A stretch of 64,000 nucleotides of DNA from JBCDGZ01 sp038750655 (lineage in GTDB: Bacteria > Bacteroidota > Bacteroidia > Chitinophagales > Saprospiraceae): assembly GCA_038750655.1 (NCBI GenBank), contig JBCDGZ010000012.1, positions 16,400 through 80,399 on the forward strand. The letters run 5' to 3'. Below the pieces are notes generated by a model. It did no database searches and was not told the DNA's origin. It was given only the letters and a program-made list of their open reading frames with translations. The position numbers and the translations under genes are program-made. This document shows, piece by piece, positions 44,701-53,547 of this stretch. The stretch's first letter is position 1, and each line of letters starts with the position of its first letter.

Positions 44701-45884
44701 GCAATGATTGGGTTAGTGCGGTGCAGAGTGTGCAAGGGATTGGACATCGGAAGAGCAACACCGTTTGTCAGGATAAAACGCTGGCGATTGTTGAGCGGGG
44801 GGTGAATGTCATTGCTTTGTCGGACGGCGCAGGGTCGGCCCACCACGCTGACCTTGGTGCCGATCTAGCTGTGCAAAAAACGTGTGCTTTACTTATCGAT
44901 TATTTTGATTCGATTTATGAAAAGGAGTCGGCAGTGATCGCTCAGGTGATTGTCCAGCATATTCAGGTGGCGCTAGGGGAAAGGGCGGAGGAGCTGGGAG
45001 GGAGCATCAAAGACTTTGCGGCCACCTTGCTATTTGTAGCCGTCCGACAAGGGCGGTACATCGCTGGGCATATTGGCGATGGGGTCATTGGCTTTTCGCA
45101 GCAGCGGGCGGTCCAAGTTTTATCTCAACCGGAGAATGGGGCCTACATTAACCTCACCTATTTTATTACTTCAAAAGAGGCCATCGAGCATCTGAGGATA
45201 TATAAGGGCGATATTGAAAGCATCAATGGCTTTTTGTTATTATCCGATGGAAGTACAGCCAGTTTATACAACAGGAGGGGAGGAGAGTTGAGTCGGGCTG
45301 GTATGACCATGCTCCAATGGTTGGATCGACATTCGAGGGAGGAGGTAGAAGCGGCGTTGTTGGAAAATATTACCCAGTGGCTGCTGCCTAAAACGAGCGA
45401 TGATTGTAGTATTGCGATGCTGCGGCGGCGGCGACCTTCGGAGGGGAGGCCGGTTCGGGCTTTGATTTTTGAGCAGGGGCGAATTGCCCTACGGGCCTCG
45501 ATCGCCCGGCAATACTGTGACAATGAGGAGTGCGATTATTACGCTAAGGTCGGGCAGTCAAATTTGCAGATTGCTGATCGTAAGCGGGGAGAGATTTACT
45601 GCAACCACTGCAGGCAAAGAAGGAGCATTACCAAAAACTCTTTTTTCTATCGACTCCGGCGAAAAAATATCCAGCGTACCCTGGATTGCTTATACGATCT
45701 CAGCCAGCAGGATGATTTAGAAGGGATTCGAAAAAAGCATCGGATCAGAAAGGGGACCTTTCAGGTCTTTCTCCACAAAGCCGCTCAGCATCTCGAAGAG
45801 CTGAAGCTTACTTTAAGGCTGAACTTTGACCTTGAAGGAGAAGCTCTTGTCAGATTTGAAAAGCATTTTAAGTACAGCGAGTAG
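44697..45884 (+). CDS. PP2C phosphatase with C-terminal zinc ribbon and HTH-like domain (triad B)
   Basis: 395 residues. The PP2C domain (residues 1-250) begins SVQGIGHRKSNTVCQDKTLA, with ALSDGAGSAHHADLGA (Asp43), DFAATLLFVAVRQGRYIAGH, IGDGVIGFS, LLSDGSTASLYN and KTSDDCSIAMLRRR. After a linker a zinc ribbon appears (CDNEECDYY and YCNHCRQRRSI, four Cys), then RRKNIQRTLDCLYDLSQQDD and IRKKHRIRKGTFQVFLHKAA, which reads as an HTH. This ribbon-plus-HTH order resembles the N-terminus of some transposases and may bind nucleic acid or a partner. It is the last gene of the operon. Confidence 0.85.
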   Translation: MSNDWVSAVQSVQGIGHRKSNTVCQDKTLAIVERGVNVIALSDGAGSAHHADLGADLAVQKTCALLIDYFDSIYEKESAVIAQVIVQHIQVALGERAEELGGSIKDFAATLLFVAVRQGRYIAGHIGDGVIGFSQQRAVQVLSQPENGAYINLTYFITSKEAIEHLRIYKGDIESINGFLLLSDGSTASLYNRRGGELSRAGMTMLQWLDRHSREEVEAALLENITQWLLPKTSDDCSIAMLRRRRPSEGRPVRALIFEQGRIALRASIARQYCDNEECDYYAKVGQSNLQIADRKRGEIYCNHCRQRRSITKNSFFYRLRRKNIQRTLDCLYDLSQQDDLEGIRKKHRIRKGTFQVFLHKAAQHLEELKLTLRLNFDLEGEALVRFEKHFKYSE

Positions 45885-46021
45885 CTTCATATCCTTTTAT
45901 ATTGATACTTCAAATTTAAGTGGTTTGTTTGATTTTCGTCTTGGGTATGAAATTTAGCCTTAGATTATATATACCTCATGTGGCTAATGTAGAAAAGGTA
46001 ATGGGGGAGAAGGGGATTTTT

Positions 46022-46060
46022 TAAAAAAAATTGGCAGCTCCCATACACATAGGAACTGCC
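46022..46060 (-). terminator. Terminator of the metalloprotease gene
   Basis: On the minus strand GGCAGTTCC and GGAGCTGCC pair around a 10-base loop (one A-C mismatch), followed by AATTTTTTTT. The T run reads only in the minus direction, so it ends the gene at 46086-48608. I see no clear hairpin for the plus-strand operon ending at 45884. Confidence 0.75.
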
Positions 46061-46085
46061 TGATCAAACTGTTGGGTATTGCGAA

Positions 46086-48608
46086 TTATCTTGACTTTAC
46101 GAATCGACCCGTTGCGCGCTGGCCCTGACCTTCGAGGGTATAATAAAGCAAGCCCGCCGGCCATCGCTCTGCCGCCAAGTCAAACGTAAAGCGGTTGCTG
46201 CCCATCTGCCCCGCCAGCCTACGGCTGCTCAACAAACGCCCATAGGCATCATAGACCTGCACATCGAGCGGCCCTGCCTCCCCCAGCTGCACCTCAAGGT
46301 TAAGCTGATCTTTCACCGGATCCGGAAAATGACGAACCGACATTGGCTGCCAATAATCACTCGGCGTCTGCACCTCTACTAGGTCTCCGAACAGCTCCAC
46401 AAATTGCTGCTGGCCTTGCCTCATAAAGCCCGTTTTGAAATCAGGGCCAGCCATCGTAGCCAGCTCGCTACTGTTGCTGATCGCTGTTTTGGTTAAGAGC
46501 TCGATGATGAGGATCGGCTGGTCTTCGGTTAGAGAGCTGCCGCTAGTCTCTAAATTGAACCAAGCGATGGGATAGACGTCCTTGATGGGATAGTCGAGGT
46601 TGTAGGCTTCTGCGTCAAAGTTGGGCAAATGCGGCGATTCGATTCGGAGCACTTCAAACTGTTCTTCGGGAATACGCAGCCCCATTTGGAATGTAGAAAT
46701 GTTGGTGAAGCCTCGTCCTTTGATGGCCAGCTTAACTCGGCTACCCGCTGGAATATTTTGTTTGTTGATGGTACTTAGGGGAGCCTCGCTGCGGTCTTGC
46801 GAATCGTCACCGGGGCGGAAGTTGGGTAAGGCGATGCTGCCGTCAAGATCGCCTACCTTAACTCCGTGGAAGCCAAGTTTATTGGAGACGTACAGGCCGG
46901 CCTCTAGGCAGAGTGAGGAGGTTCCAATAAGCTCAGAAGACAGGTACCCCGGGTAAGCATAAATCCCGCCGATGTCAAATGGATTAGTTTGATAGTAATA
47001 GTTCGAATTAAATTGAGGACGATTTTTATCCCGTACTATTTCAGAATAGAATCGCCATTCCGTGGCAACTAAATCACCACTGGGGAGTTCTTCCGGAGTG
47101 GTTCGAATACCAAGTAAGAACTTGCGAATAATGACCAGGTCGTTGATCGAAATATGTCCACTTAGATTAACGTCAGCAGCAATTTGCTGATGACCATTAA
47201 GGGGCTCCAACCCCGTAATGAATGCTGCTAATAAATCAATGTCACCATAATCAGTACCGGTAATTCCATCTGCCCACGCCGTTGGTTTGGATAAGGTATA
47301 GCTAAAGCTACCGGTGGGGAAAATAGTACAGGAAAAAATACCATCACCATCTGTTAAGTGTGGACCGCAGTCTCCTTGTGTATCATAAGTGCTGGGATCA
47401 CAGTTATTACTGTCGTAATAGTCTAGTTGGACATTTACATTATTGATGCCTCGGCTGCTTCCAATTCTTCTAAGGACCTCTTCTGCAATTAATCTGGTAT
47501 CTGGTGCTGGAGGACAGGAAGTGCCATCATAGAAACGATCCTGATACTTAAAATAAAAATAGAGCATTCGGTCATATTGGTCCTCAGTAAAGTTGGTTTT
47601 ATGCTGATCAGTGATATAGGACATGATATTGTCAAGGTTTGGAGTATATCTATGATCGTTCAGATCAACTAGGTAAATCGGAGTTCCATCAGGATTCTCA
47701 CCGATAATGCCTTTATAATCAGGAGTATTGACATCGATTCTTTGATCACAATCTGAATTAGAAAGGAGGTTGGGATCCGCTTCTGTTCCACACAGCAGAT
47801 CTCCAGCTAACAGCTCTACACCATAGGGATTATTGGGATCACCTGCGGCCATATAGGCACAATTGGGAACCTGGTTTTGAGCATTAGGATCTACGTGTCG
47901 AATAACCAGTTCGTGTGTGGAGACATGCATGTTGGGAATCTGCTCACAAAGGTCTTCTAATTCGGCAATGTCACTTGGTTCATGGGTATGATACAAACCA
48001 AAATTATGTCCGAGTTCATGGTATAAGGTTCCCTTACCGATGAAATGGGATCGGGTCATGAAACAGCTTACATAGTTATTGGGGGTTATAAATGGATAGG
48101 ATCCCGTAGCAGTATAAGGGGGAGCCGAGCGAGGAATGAATAGATTAATAACGCCATCTTCAATCGCGGAATTATCTTGAAAAGCGAAGTACTCTTGAGT
48201 ATTATCAATTTGATCCAGCTCGGGAATATTGATCACATCCACCGCTCCACATTGAACAAATTCAAATTTATTTTCTCTAAATAAATTGGTTAGATTGCTA
48301 ATGGCCAAGTCGATTTCTGCTTGACTTACCGACCATTCTCCACTTGAATTCACAGAGACATGGAATTTGAGGGGAATGATGAGCGTCTCTTCAAGCTGCT
48401 GTTGTGTGATCCCCAATTCCGCCTCCCAGTTTGGGGGGACGACCATTGGTGGATAAGTTGAGGAACGCATTGTTCCTCTTCGTTCGAGTATACGAACAGT
48501 CTCCTGTAGAGAATGAGCTTCACAGACTTTTTTCGTCTGTTGCGCATCAAGCGTGTTGGTGAAAAATAAAAACGGTAAAAAGAATATAAATCCAATAATA
48601 GTTTTCAT
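46086..48608 (-). CDS. Secreted M43-like metalloprotease with T9SS sorting domain
   Basis: 840 residues. The signal peptide is MKTIIGFIFFLPFLFFTNTL then DAQQ. The protease domain contains LYHELGHNFGLYHTHE (near residue 197), the metzincin HExxHxxGxxH zinc site, and MSYITDQHKTNFTEDQ with the Met-turn. This is the pappalysin (M43) or related pattern. A dockerin-like region follows (ADVNLSGHISINDLVIIRKF), then cohesin-like beta domains, and a C-terminal sorting domain (VRHFPDPVKDQLNLEVQL, LLYYTLEGQG, GRFVKSR). Sec export and T9SS secretion are expected. A small cysteine-rich lipoprotein gene lies just upstream on the same strand. Substrate unknown. Confidence 0.87.
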   Translation of the reverse strand: MKTIIGFIFFLPFLFFTNTLDAQQTKKVCEAHSLQETVRILERRGTMRSSTYPPMVVPPNWEAELGITQQQLEETLIIPLKFHVSVNSSGEWSVSQAEIDLAISNLTNLFRENKFEFVQCGAVDVINIPELDQIDNTQEYFAFQDNSAIEDGVINLFIPRSAPPYTATGSYPFITPNNYVSCFMTRSHFIGKGTLYHELGHNFGLYHTHEPSDIAELEDLCEQIPNMHVSTHELVIRHVDPNAQNQVPNCAYMAAGDPNNPYGVELLAGDLLCGTEADPNLLSNSDCDQRIDVNTPDYKGIIGENPDGTPIYLVDLNDHRYTPNLDNIMSYITDQHKTNFTEDQYDRMLYFYFKYQDRFYDGTSCPPAPDTRLIAEEVLRRIGSSRGINNVNVQLDYYDSNNCDPSTYDTQGDCGPHLTDGDGIFSCTIFPTGSFSYTLSKPTAWADGITGTDYGDIDLLAAFITGLEPLNGHQQIAADVNLSGHISINDLVIIRKFLLGIRTTPEELPSGDLVATEWRFYSEIVRDKNRPQFNSNYYYQTNPFDIGGIYAYPGYLSSELIGTSSLCLEAGLYVSNKLGFHGVKVGDLDGSIALPNFRPGDDSQDRSEAPLSTINKQNIPAGSRVKLAIKGRGFTNISTFQMGLRIPEEQFEVLRIESPHLPNFDAEAYNLDYPIKDVYPIAWFNLETSGSSLTEDQPILIIELLTKTAISNSSELATMAGPDFKTGFMRQGQQQFVELFGDLVEVQTPSDYWQPMSVRHFPDPVKDQLNLEVQLGEAGPLDVQVYDAYGRLLSSRRLAGQMGSNRFTFDLAAERWPAGLLYYTLEGQGQRATGRFVKSR

Positions 48609-48693
48609 TAGGATAAAAATTAAAGATGAGTAAAGAGGGATAACTCAACCCTCTATAAAGTAGAGGATTGAGTGGGATGAAGGGTTCGTCTAT

Positions 48694-49335
48694 TTAGTTG
48701 GGAATACTGCCCGAGTCTGAACAGCAAGCATATCTTACAGCAAATTCAACAGTCGCTAACTCTTCACGGGTATCAAAATCTATGTAATAACCAGTATAAA
48801 AATCAATGTCAATGAATTCCATGAGCTCATCTGTTTCTGAGCAGGTTGGCCGATTGTCAAGAGCCATTGCAATGGCCTTATTGTAAATGGTCTCTTGAGT
48901 GGACAAACTGACTGGATCAAATATATCGCCATAAGGGATGCAATATACATCGCAGGGGGCTATTGGATTTGTAGAATAGGGAGTTTGACCAAAGAAGAGA
49001 ATGGTTTCATCTGTACTTAAACACGCTCTTGAAGGGAGTGGGCAAAGATAATTATCCAAGGTTCCGGAATCATCAGTAAAAGGTACAGGCAAAAAGGAAG
49101 ACGGTAAGACTTCGACGAGTGTGAAGGCCAAATCACCAAATTGGGCGGCGGCATTAAAACAGGGAATTCCTGGTGAAGGGATACTACTCGTGATGGGTCC
49201 CTGGATGGTGTTCACCTGTCGTTGTGCTTGATCAAGTTCTGCGGTTACCTCGCGATCTTTCTGACAGCCTACCAAAAGAATTAGGGACAGCAAAAAGAAT
49301 GCACTAAGGTAGTTTTTTGAAATCTTGTTCATCAT
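48694..49335 (-). CDS. Lipoprotein of unknown function, cysteine-rich
   Basis: 213 residues. The signal MMNKISKNYLSAFFLLSLIL ends in the lipobox LLVGC (start at 49332 also possible). The mature part has many cysteines (GIPCFNAAAQF, YLCPLPSRACLSTDETILFF, APCDVYCIPYG, RPTCSETDE and a final YACCSD), suggesting disulphides. It lies 85 bp upstream of the metalloprotease gene on the same strand and may be its substrate or partner. No family recognised. Confidence 0.75.
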   Translation of the reverse strand: MMNKISKNYLSAFFLLSLILLVGCQKDREVTAELDQAQRQVNTIQGPITSSIPSPGIPCFNAAAQFGDLAFTLVEVLPSSFLPVPFTDDSGTLDNYLCPLPSRACLSTDETILFFGQTPYSTNPIAPCDVYCIPYGDIFDPVSLSTQETIYNKAIAMALDNRPTCSETDELMEFIDIDFYTGYYIDFDTREELATVEFAVRYACCSDSGSIPN

Positions 49336-49545
49336 TACGGTTTACATTTTTCGAGTTAAAAAATAGGATGTTTGATAAATAGCTTTATACCCTCTTCCCG
49401 TGACGGAAAGCGTAATAGTCAAGGCTTTAAAAGGTGTCGAAAAGAAGATTCTTGTGCAGGCCGAAAGCCTGTCTTTTCGTAATACACTAGATAGTCCTAC
49501 AAAGCTTTCAAAACGTAAACAGCTTCTGTACTTTTTTTTAAAAAA

Positions 49546-52500
49546 TTATGCCGCACTCCTTAGACGGCGTATAAACCACAAAAAGAAAAGAAAAATAAAG
49601 GCGCCCAACAGGTACCAAGGCCAAGCCCTACTGCCTTCGGAAAAGGCAATAGCCTTGGCATCGCCAATCAGAATAGGAGCGGCCCAATAGAAGGGATGAG
49701 AGCGTTCGCTATCGTGGTTGAGTAGGTAGTTTAATTTGGATTGACGCAGCGCCCTGTCCTTGCTTGCACCGTCTTTGAGTTCCTGGTAGTAGGTCACCAT
49801 AAGGTCTTGCATCGCCTTATCCTGTACGCTCCACAGGCTGGTGCAGAGGCTGCGGGCACCTGCATAGCTAAAGGCCATAGCCAGGCTTCGAATGCCCTCG
49901 CCATCCCGGAGCTGCCCGGCGGCCCCCTCGCAGGCACTCAATACCACCATCTCCGCCGGCAGTGACAGGTGGGCCACTCGATTGGCGCTCAGCGAGTCGA
50001 AGCGGCAGGCTACATTTTCTTCTGCCGCCATACTGATCAGCGAGCGGGCCGGATTTTCGTCGTTGGCTTTGGCGTGGCTAGCAATGTGCAGAAAGGCGTA
50101 CTGCGGGCTTTCTTGGAGGAAATTGTCTAGCGTAGCCTCCTCGCCCGTCAGTGCTTTACCCCCGACGATGGCCTGCAAGCGCTGTACCTCCACTTGATTC
50201 TGAATGGGGCCCAGGTAATTCCGACGGATCGCTCTGAGGTCGCTGGGTCGGCCTTCGATATCATCACAGTCCGAGAAGTTCGGCGCAAAGGCCAGCAGTC
50301 GCTGCTGTACGGCTTGCTGAGGATACTTTTTTTGGAGTTGGATGAGCAGCGATGCAGAGTAGGAATAGCTGATTTGGTGTTGGTGCAGCAGGAAGGGGTA
50401 ATCATTGTAAGCACCAATTTTGCTGGGAAGCCTGCTCAGCAAGGCTTCAAATGGAAGGTTGCCCAAAGGGCCGTCGGGAATGATGATCAACTGCTCGGCT
50501 AAGGGGCGGTCCTGCCAACTTCCGAGCAGCCACTGGTAAAGCCGATGGCCCAAGTCCGCGATTTTTTGATCCGCCTCTGCTTCTTGTATCGCGCTTACTT
50601 GTTGTCCGGCAAATCGCAAGATATGGTTATCCTGAATTGCACTTAAGTAATCATCAATCGTAGTACTAAAATCCTCAGGAATTTCTACACTGTACCAATC
50701 CTTGCCTTGCTGCGAAATAACAAATACGTGGATATGGGTCTGACTAATAAAATACTCCAGGAGTTGCTGCCCAGGCTTGAGCAATTGTTGTTGGATGCCG
50801 CTTGAAGTCAGTTTTTGGTCATTATGTCTCAGCTCGTAGTACATCGGAAAACGGGTTCTTATGCTGTCGATGAGCCCTTGGTACGCTTGAGTGAGGGCTA
50901 AAAGTTGGGGCTCCAGGCCCTGCTCACTAACATCAGCATCTTGGGCTGTAGGCTGCAGTAGTTTCTCCTTAATAATGGCGATACTGTCCCGTAGGGTCCT
51001 CTCTTGTTGGCGAAAGGCTTCGGAAATACCAGGCATACTGAGCAGGTATCCATCGCTCAGCGATTGTTGCAAAGCCTGGGTTTTGCTTTGTTCAGAAAAA
51101 TAAAGGGCTTTTTCAAGATACTCCGCATTTTGATTTAGTTGGTAGAGTTGATGGGCCACTTCTATAGCATTTTGATAAAACTCGTAAGCTTCCTCATTCA
51201 AGGTGATTTGATCCTCAATATATTCTTGATGATGCCTTCTCAGAGAAATCCATTCATCTAATTCAATAAAATGTTGGTAGGCCAAGTGAAGATATTGTTC
51301 CGTCTGAGTTTTCAAATACAGGCGATAAAACGTATTGCCTTTATTGTTTAATGCTTTGATATAAATAGGCTTTTGTAAGGTTTTGCTGGGGGTAGGAATT
51401 TTTTCAATGTCGGCTATCGCTACAGGAGAGGGCGAAATGGTATTTAGACTCTGCTGATAAGCTTCCAGGGCCTGGTGATAATCTCCTTTTTGAGAATAGG
51501 TATGTCCCAAGTATAAATAGACCTCTTCTGCTCCAAATGTGCTGCCGCTCTCATCGGGTTGACTAGACAATTCGAGGGTCTTTGTCAGCTCCTCAATGGC
51601 TCGATCCCATTTCTCTTCCGCCATGTAGGCTCCTCCAATTTCTCTCATGGTTTCGTAAATCAAAGCGCGATTGCTGTACGGTGCATTTTTGCGAACGTCC
51701 AAGGCTGCTCTGAGGTAGCTGCGTGCCTTATCATATTGTTCCATGCCATCATAGCTCATACCGAGATTGTGTAATATCGTGCCTAATAAATCTACCCAAT
51801 TCGCATTGGTCTTAGCAATGTTCTCCGCTTTCTTGTACATTTTAATAGCTTCCAAGTATTTCTCTTGATGGAATTGGGCATTTCCTAAGCTGTTGTAAGC
51901 GATCCCAACTTTATAATCCATCGTATCTGTTTCATTTTGAAAGTTCACTAAAGCGGCCTTGAGGAACGCTTCTGCTTTTTCGTACTGCCCAACTTCATTA
52001 TAGGTATTTCCAAGATTGAGGTAAGAGGTTGATTTTGAAGAGGCAAGACGGTATTTAGTTTGTGATCGTTCTAACTTATCAATCACTTCAAGTGCTTGGC
52101 GGTAATGGTAGATAGACTTCGGATATTGGCGAATCTGTCGATGGAGGATTCCAAGCAGATTATGTACTACATTGGTGATGGCCTTATCAAACATGGGCGA
52201 TTGAGTAGCTGTGGTTAGACTCTTCTCAGCCTTGGCTATGGCCACTTCGAACTCTCCCGTGTAGAAATAAATGAATGCCCGATGAAAATGGGCTTGCCAC
52301 TCATGTGTTTTAAGGGTGTTGGATTGTTGGAAAATAAGCATGGAGGTGTCGGTTTGGGCAATAGCAATGTCTTTGTCGCGCGTAAATAAGAACTCAACTA
52401 CTCCCAGAAAAGAATATAAAATTCCTGTGTTTGGATTGGCCCAAATCTGCTTTTCTTTAGCCATCGCTATCCCCTCGAGTATAGTCTGTTTGCCTTCTGC

Positions 52501-52746
52501 ATACATAAAGACCGCTAACTGTGTTCTTACTAGTCCAGCTTTTGCCTCTAAGGATTCGGGCCAGTTTTCCTGAACCTGAAATAAGCTATCAGCCTTAGTG
52601 AGGTGGTACAAGGCACTATCCCTTTTATTAAAATGGTAGTATTCCATTCCTTGTGCTAAATGCTGATCAGCAGTAATATTTTGAGCGGCTAAACCGAAAC
52701 TGAATCCTACGGTGAGTACGAAAATAAAAAGGGTGTTTTGGAGCAT
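49546..52746 (-). CDS. TPR-CHAT peptidase with C-terminal membrane helix
   Basis: 1066 residues. A signal-like N-terminus (MLQNTLFIFVLTVGFSFGLA) is followed by about twelve TPRs (residues 25-460) and a helical segment. The CHAT domain starts near 780. Catalytic candidates are His in FLHIASHAKANDENP (near 890) and Cys in EMVVLSACEGAAGQLRDGEG (near 937), both intact. A membrane helix near the C-terminus (WPWYLLGAFIFLFFLWFIRR) leaves a short tail. CHAT proteins are caspase-related proteases; the signal peptide puts the TPR and protease in the periplasm. It is divergent from a sigma factor and a TPR anti-sigma-like gene, a layout often seen in this family group. Substrate unknown. Confidence 0.88.
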   Translation of the reverse strand: MLQNTLFIFVLTVGFSFGLAAQNITADQHLAQGMEYYHFNKRDSALYHLTKADSLFQVQENWPESLEAKAGLVRTQLAVFMYAEGKQTILEGIAMAKEKQIWANPNTGILYSFLGVVEFLFTRDKDIAIAQTDTSMLIFQQSNTLKTHEWQAHFHRAFIYFYTGEFEVAIAKAEKSLTTATQSPMFDKAITNVVHNLLGILHRQIRQYPKSIYHYRQALEVIDKLERSQTKYRLASSKSTSYLNLGNTYNEVGQYEKAEAFLKAALVNFQNETDTMDYKVGIAYNSLGNAQFHQEKYLEAIKMYKKAENIAKTNANWVDLLGTILHNLGMSYDGMEQYDKARSYLRAALDVRKNAPYSNRALIYETMREIGGAYMAEEKWDRAIEELTKTLELSSQPDESGSTFGAEEVYLYLGHTYSQKGDYHQALEAYQQSLNTISPSPVAIADIEKIPTPSKTLQKPIYIKALNNKGNTFYRLYLKTQTEQYLHLAYQHFIELDEWISLRRHHQEYIEDQITLNEEAYEFYQNAIEVAHQLYQLNQNAEYLEKALYFSEQSKTQALQQSLSDGYLLSMPGISEAFRQQERTLRDSIAIIKEKLLQPTAQDADVSEQGLEPQLLALTQAYQGLIDSIRTRFPMYYELRHNDQKLTSSGIQQQLLKPGQQLLEYFISQTHIHVFVISQQGKDWYSVEIPEDFSTTIDDYLSAIQDNHILRFAGQQVSAIQEAEADQKIADLGHRLYQWLLGSWQDRPLAEQLIIIPDGPLGNLPFEALLSRLPSKIGAYNDYPFLLHQHQISYSYSASLLIQLQKKYPQQAVQQRLLAFAPNFSDCDDIEGRPSDLRAIRRNYLGPIQNQVEVQRLQAIVGGKALTGEEATLDNFLQESPQYAFLHIASHAKANDENPARSLISMAAEENVACRFDSLSANRVAHLSLPAEMVVLSACEGAAGQLRDGEGIRSLAMAFSYAGARSLCTSLWSVQDKAMQDLMVTYYQELKDGASKDRALRQSKLNYLLNHDSERSHPFYWAAPILIGDAKAIAFSEGSRAWPWYLLGAFIFLFFLWFIRRLRSAA

Positions 52747-52924
52747 GAGTGAATATTTTTTTATAATATTGAAAGAGGAGAAAGGATATAAAGAACAAAC
52801 AATCTTTGCCTAACTCCTATTGTCCAATTAAGGATAAGAAGTGTAAACAAAAAACTGGTTTTTTTTGCCGATTTTTGGACCTGTGAAAAGAGGATGACAA
52901 AAGATTTGATTATATCGGGCCTGT

Positions 52925-53536
52925 ATGCATAGTTCAGAGAGAATAATTGAAATGGTAAAAGAAGGGGTAGGGACATTGGCTTATCATGAGGCCCTGGCTT
53001 ATATATACAAGCAAAATAAAGCAGCATTTTACGCCCGCCTTAGTCGTAGCCCCTATCAGCTTACTGACGACGTCGTGAAAGATATTTACCACCAAGGGAT
53101 CGTCATACTGGTACAGAAAATCCAACAGAATAAAATCATGGAACAAAGTATTCCAGCTTATCTGTGGGGCATCTGCCATCATCTGTACCTACAATATCGA
53201 GATAAGCAGATTCGTAGTGAAATCAACAAAACCAAATACACAGTAGAGCAAAGCCAAGGCCACGAAGAAGGTATCGTTGAGGCGCAATTGCTTGATGAGT
53301 CCTACCGCCAATTGGTAGATCAACTCTTTAAAAGCATCGGCGAAAAGTGCAGGACCATCCTGCTGATGCGACAAATGCACTTTTCGTATCGCGAAATTGC
53401 CCAAAAGCTCAACCCCGATTCCCCCTCTAGCGATACGGTGATTCGGGTGATGGCTGGTCGTTGTGTGAAGAAACTGATCCGATTGGTGGAAGAACAACCT
53501 GAACTGAAAAAACAAATCGAAGAATTGCTAACTTGA
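52925..53536 (+). CDS. ECF-like RNA polymerase sigma factor
   Basis: 203 residues. Region 2 is about 25-95 (YIYKQNKAAFYARLSRSPYQ, DIYHQGIVILVQKIQQNK; AYLWGICHHLYLQYRDK). Region 4 is at about 140-185 (SIGEKCRTILLMRQMHFSYR EIAQKLN). The order and length match ECF sigma factors. Its stop is followed within 11 bases by the start of an anti-sigma-like gene, and it diverges from the TPR-CHAT gene across a 178-bp shared promoter region. It presumably controls this group. Confidence 0.87.
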   Translation: MHSSERIIEMVKEGVGTLAYHEALAYIYKQNKAAFYARLSRSPYQLTDDVVKDIYHQGIVILVQKIQQNKIMEQSIPAYLWGICHHLYLQYRDKQIRSEINKTKYTVEQSQGHEEGIVEAQLLDESYRQLVDQLFKSIGEKCRTILLMRQMHFSYREIAQKLNPDSPSSDTVIRVMAGRCVKKLIRLVEEQPELKKQIEELLT

Positions 53537-53547
53537 GAGTGGTACTC

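Noticed and set aside
45530..45884. Zinc ribbon/HTH as a transposase remnant and sign of a mobile element
   Set aside because: It is fused in frame to an intact PP2C domain, with no terminal inverted repeats, target duplication or catalytic transposase part nearby.
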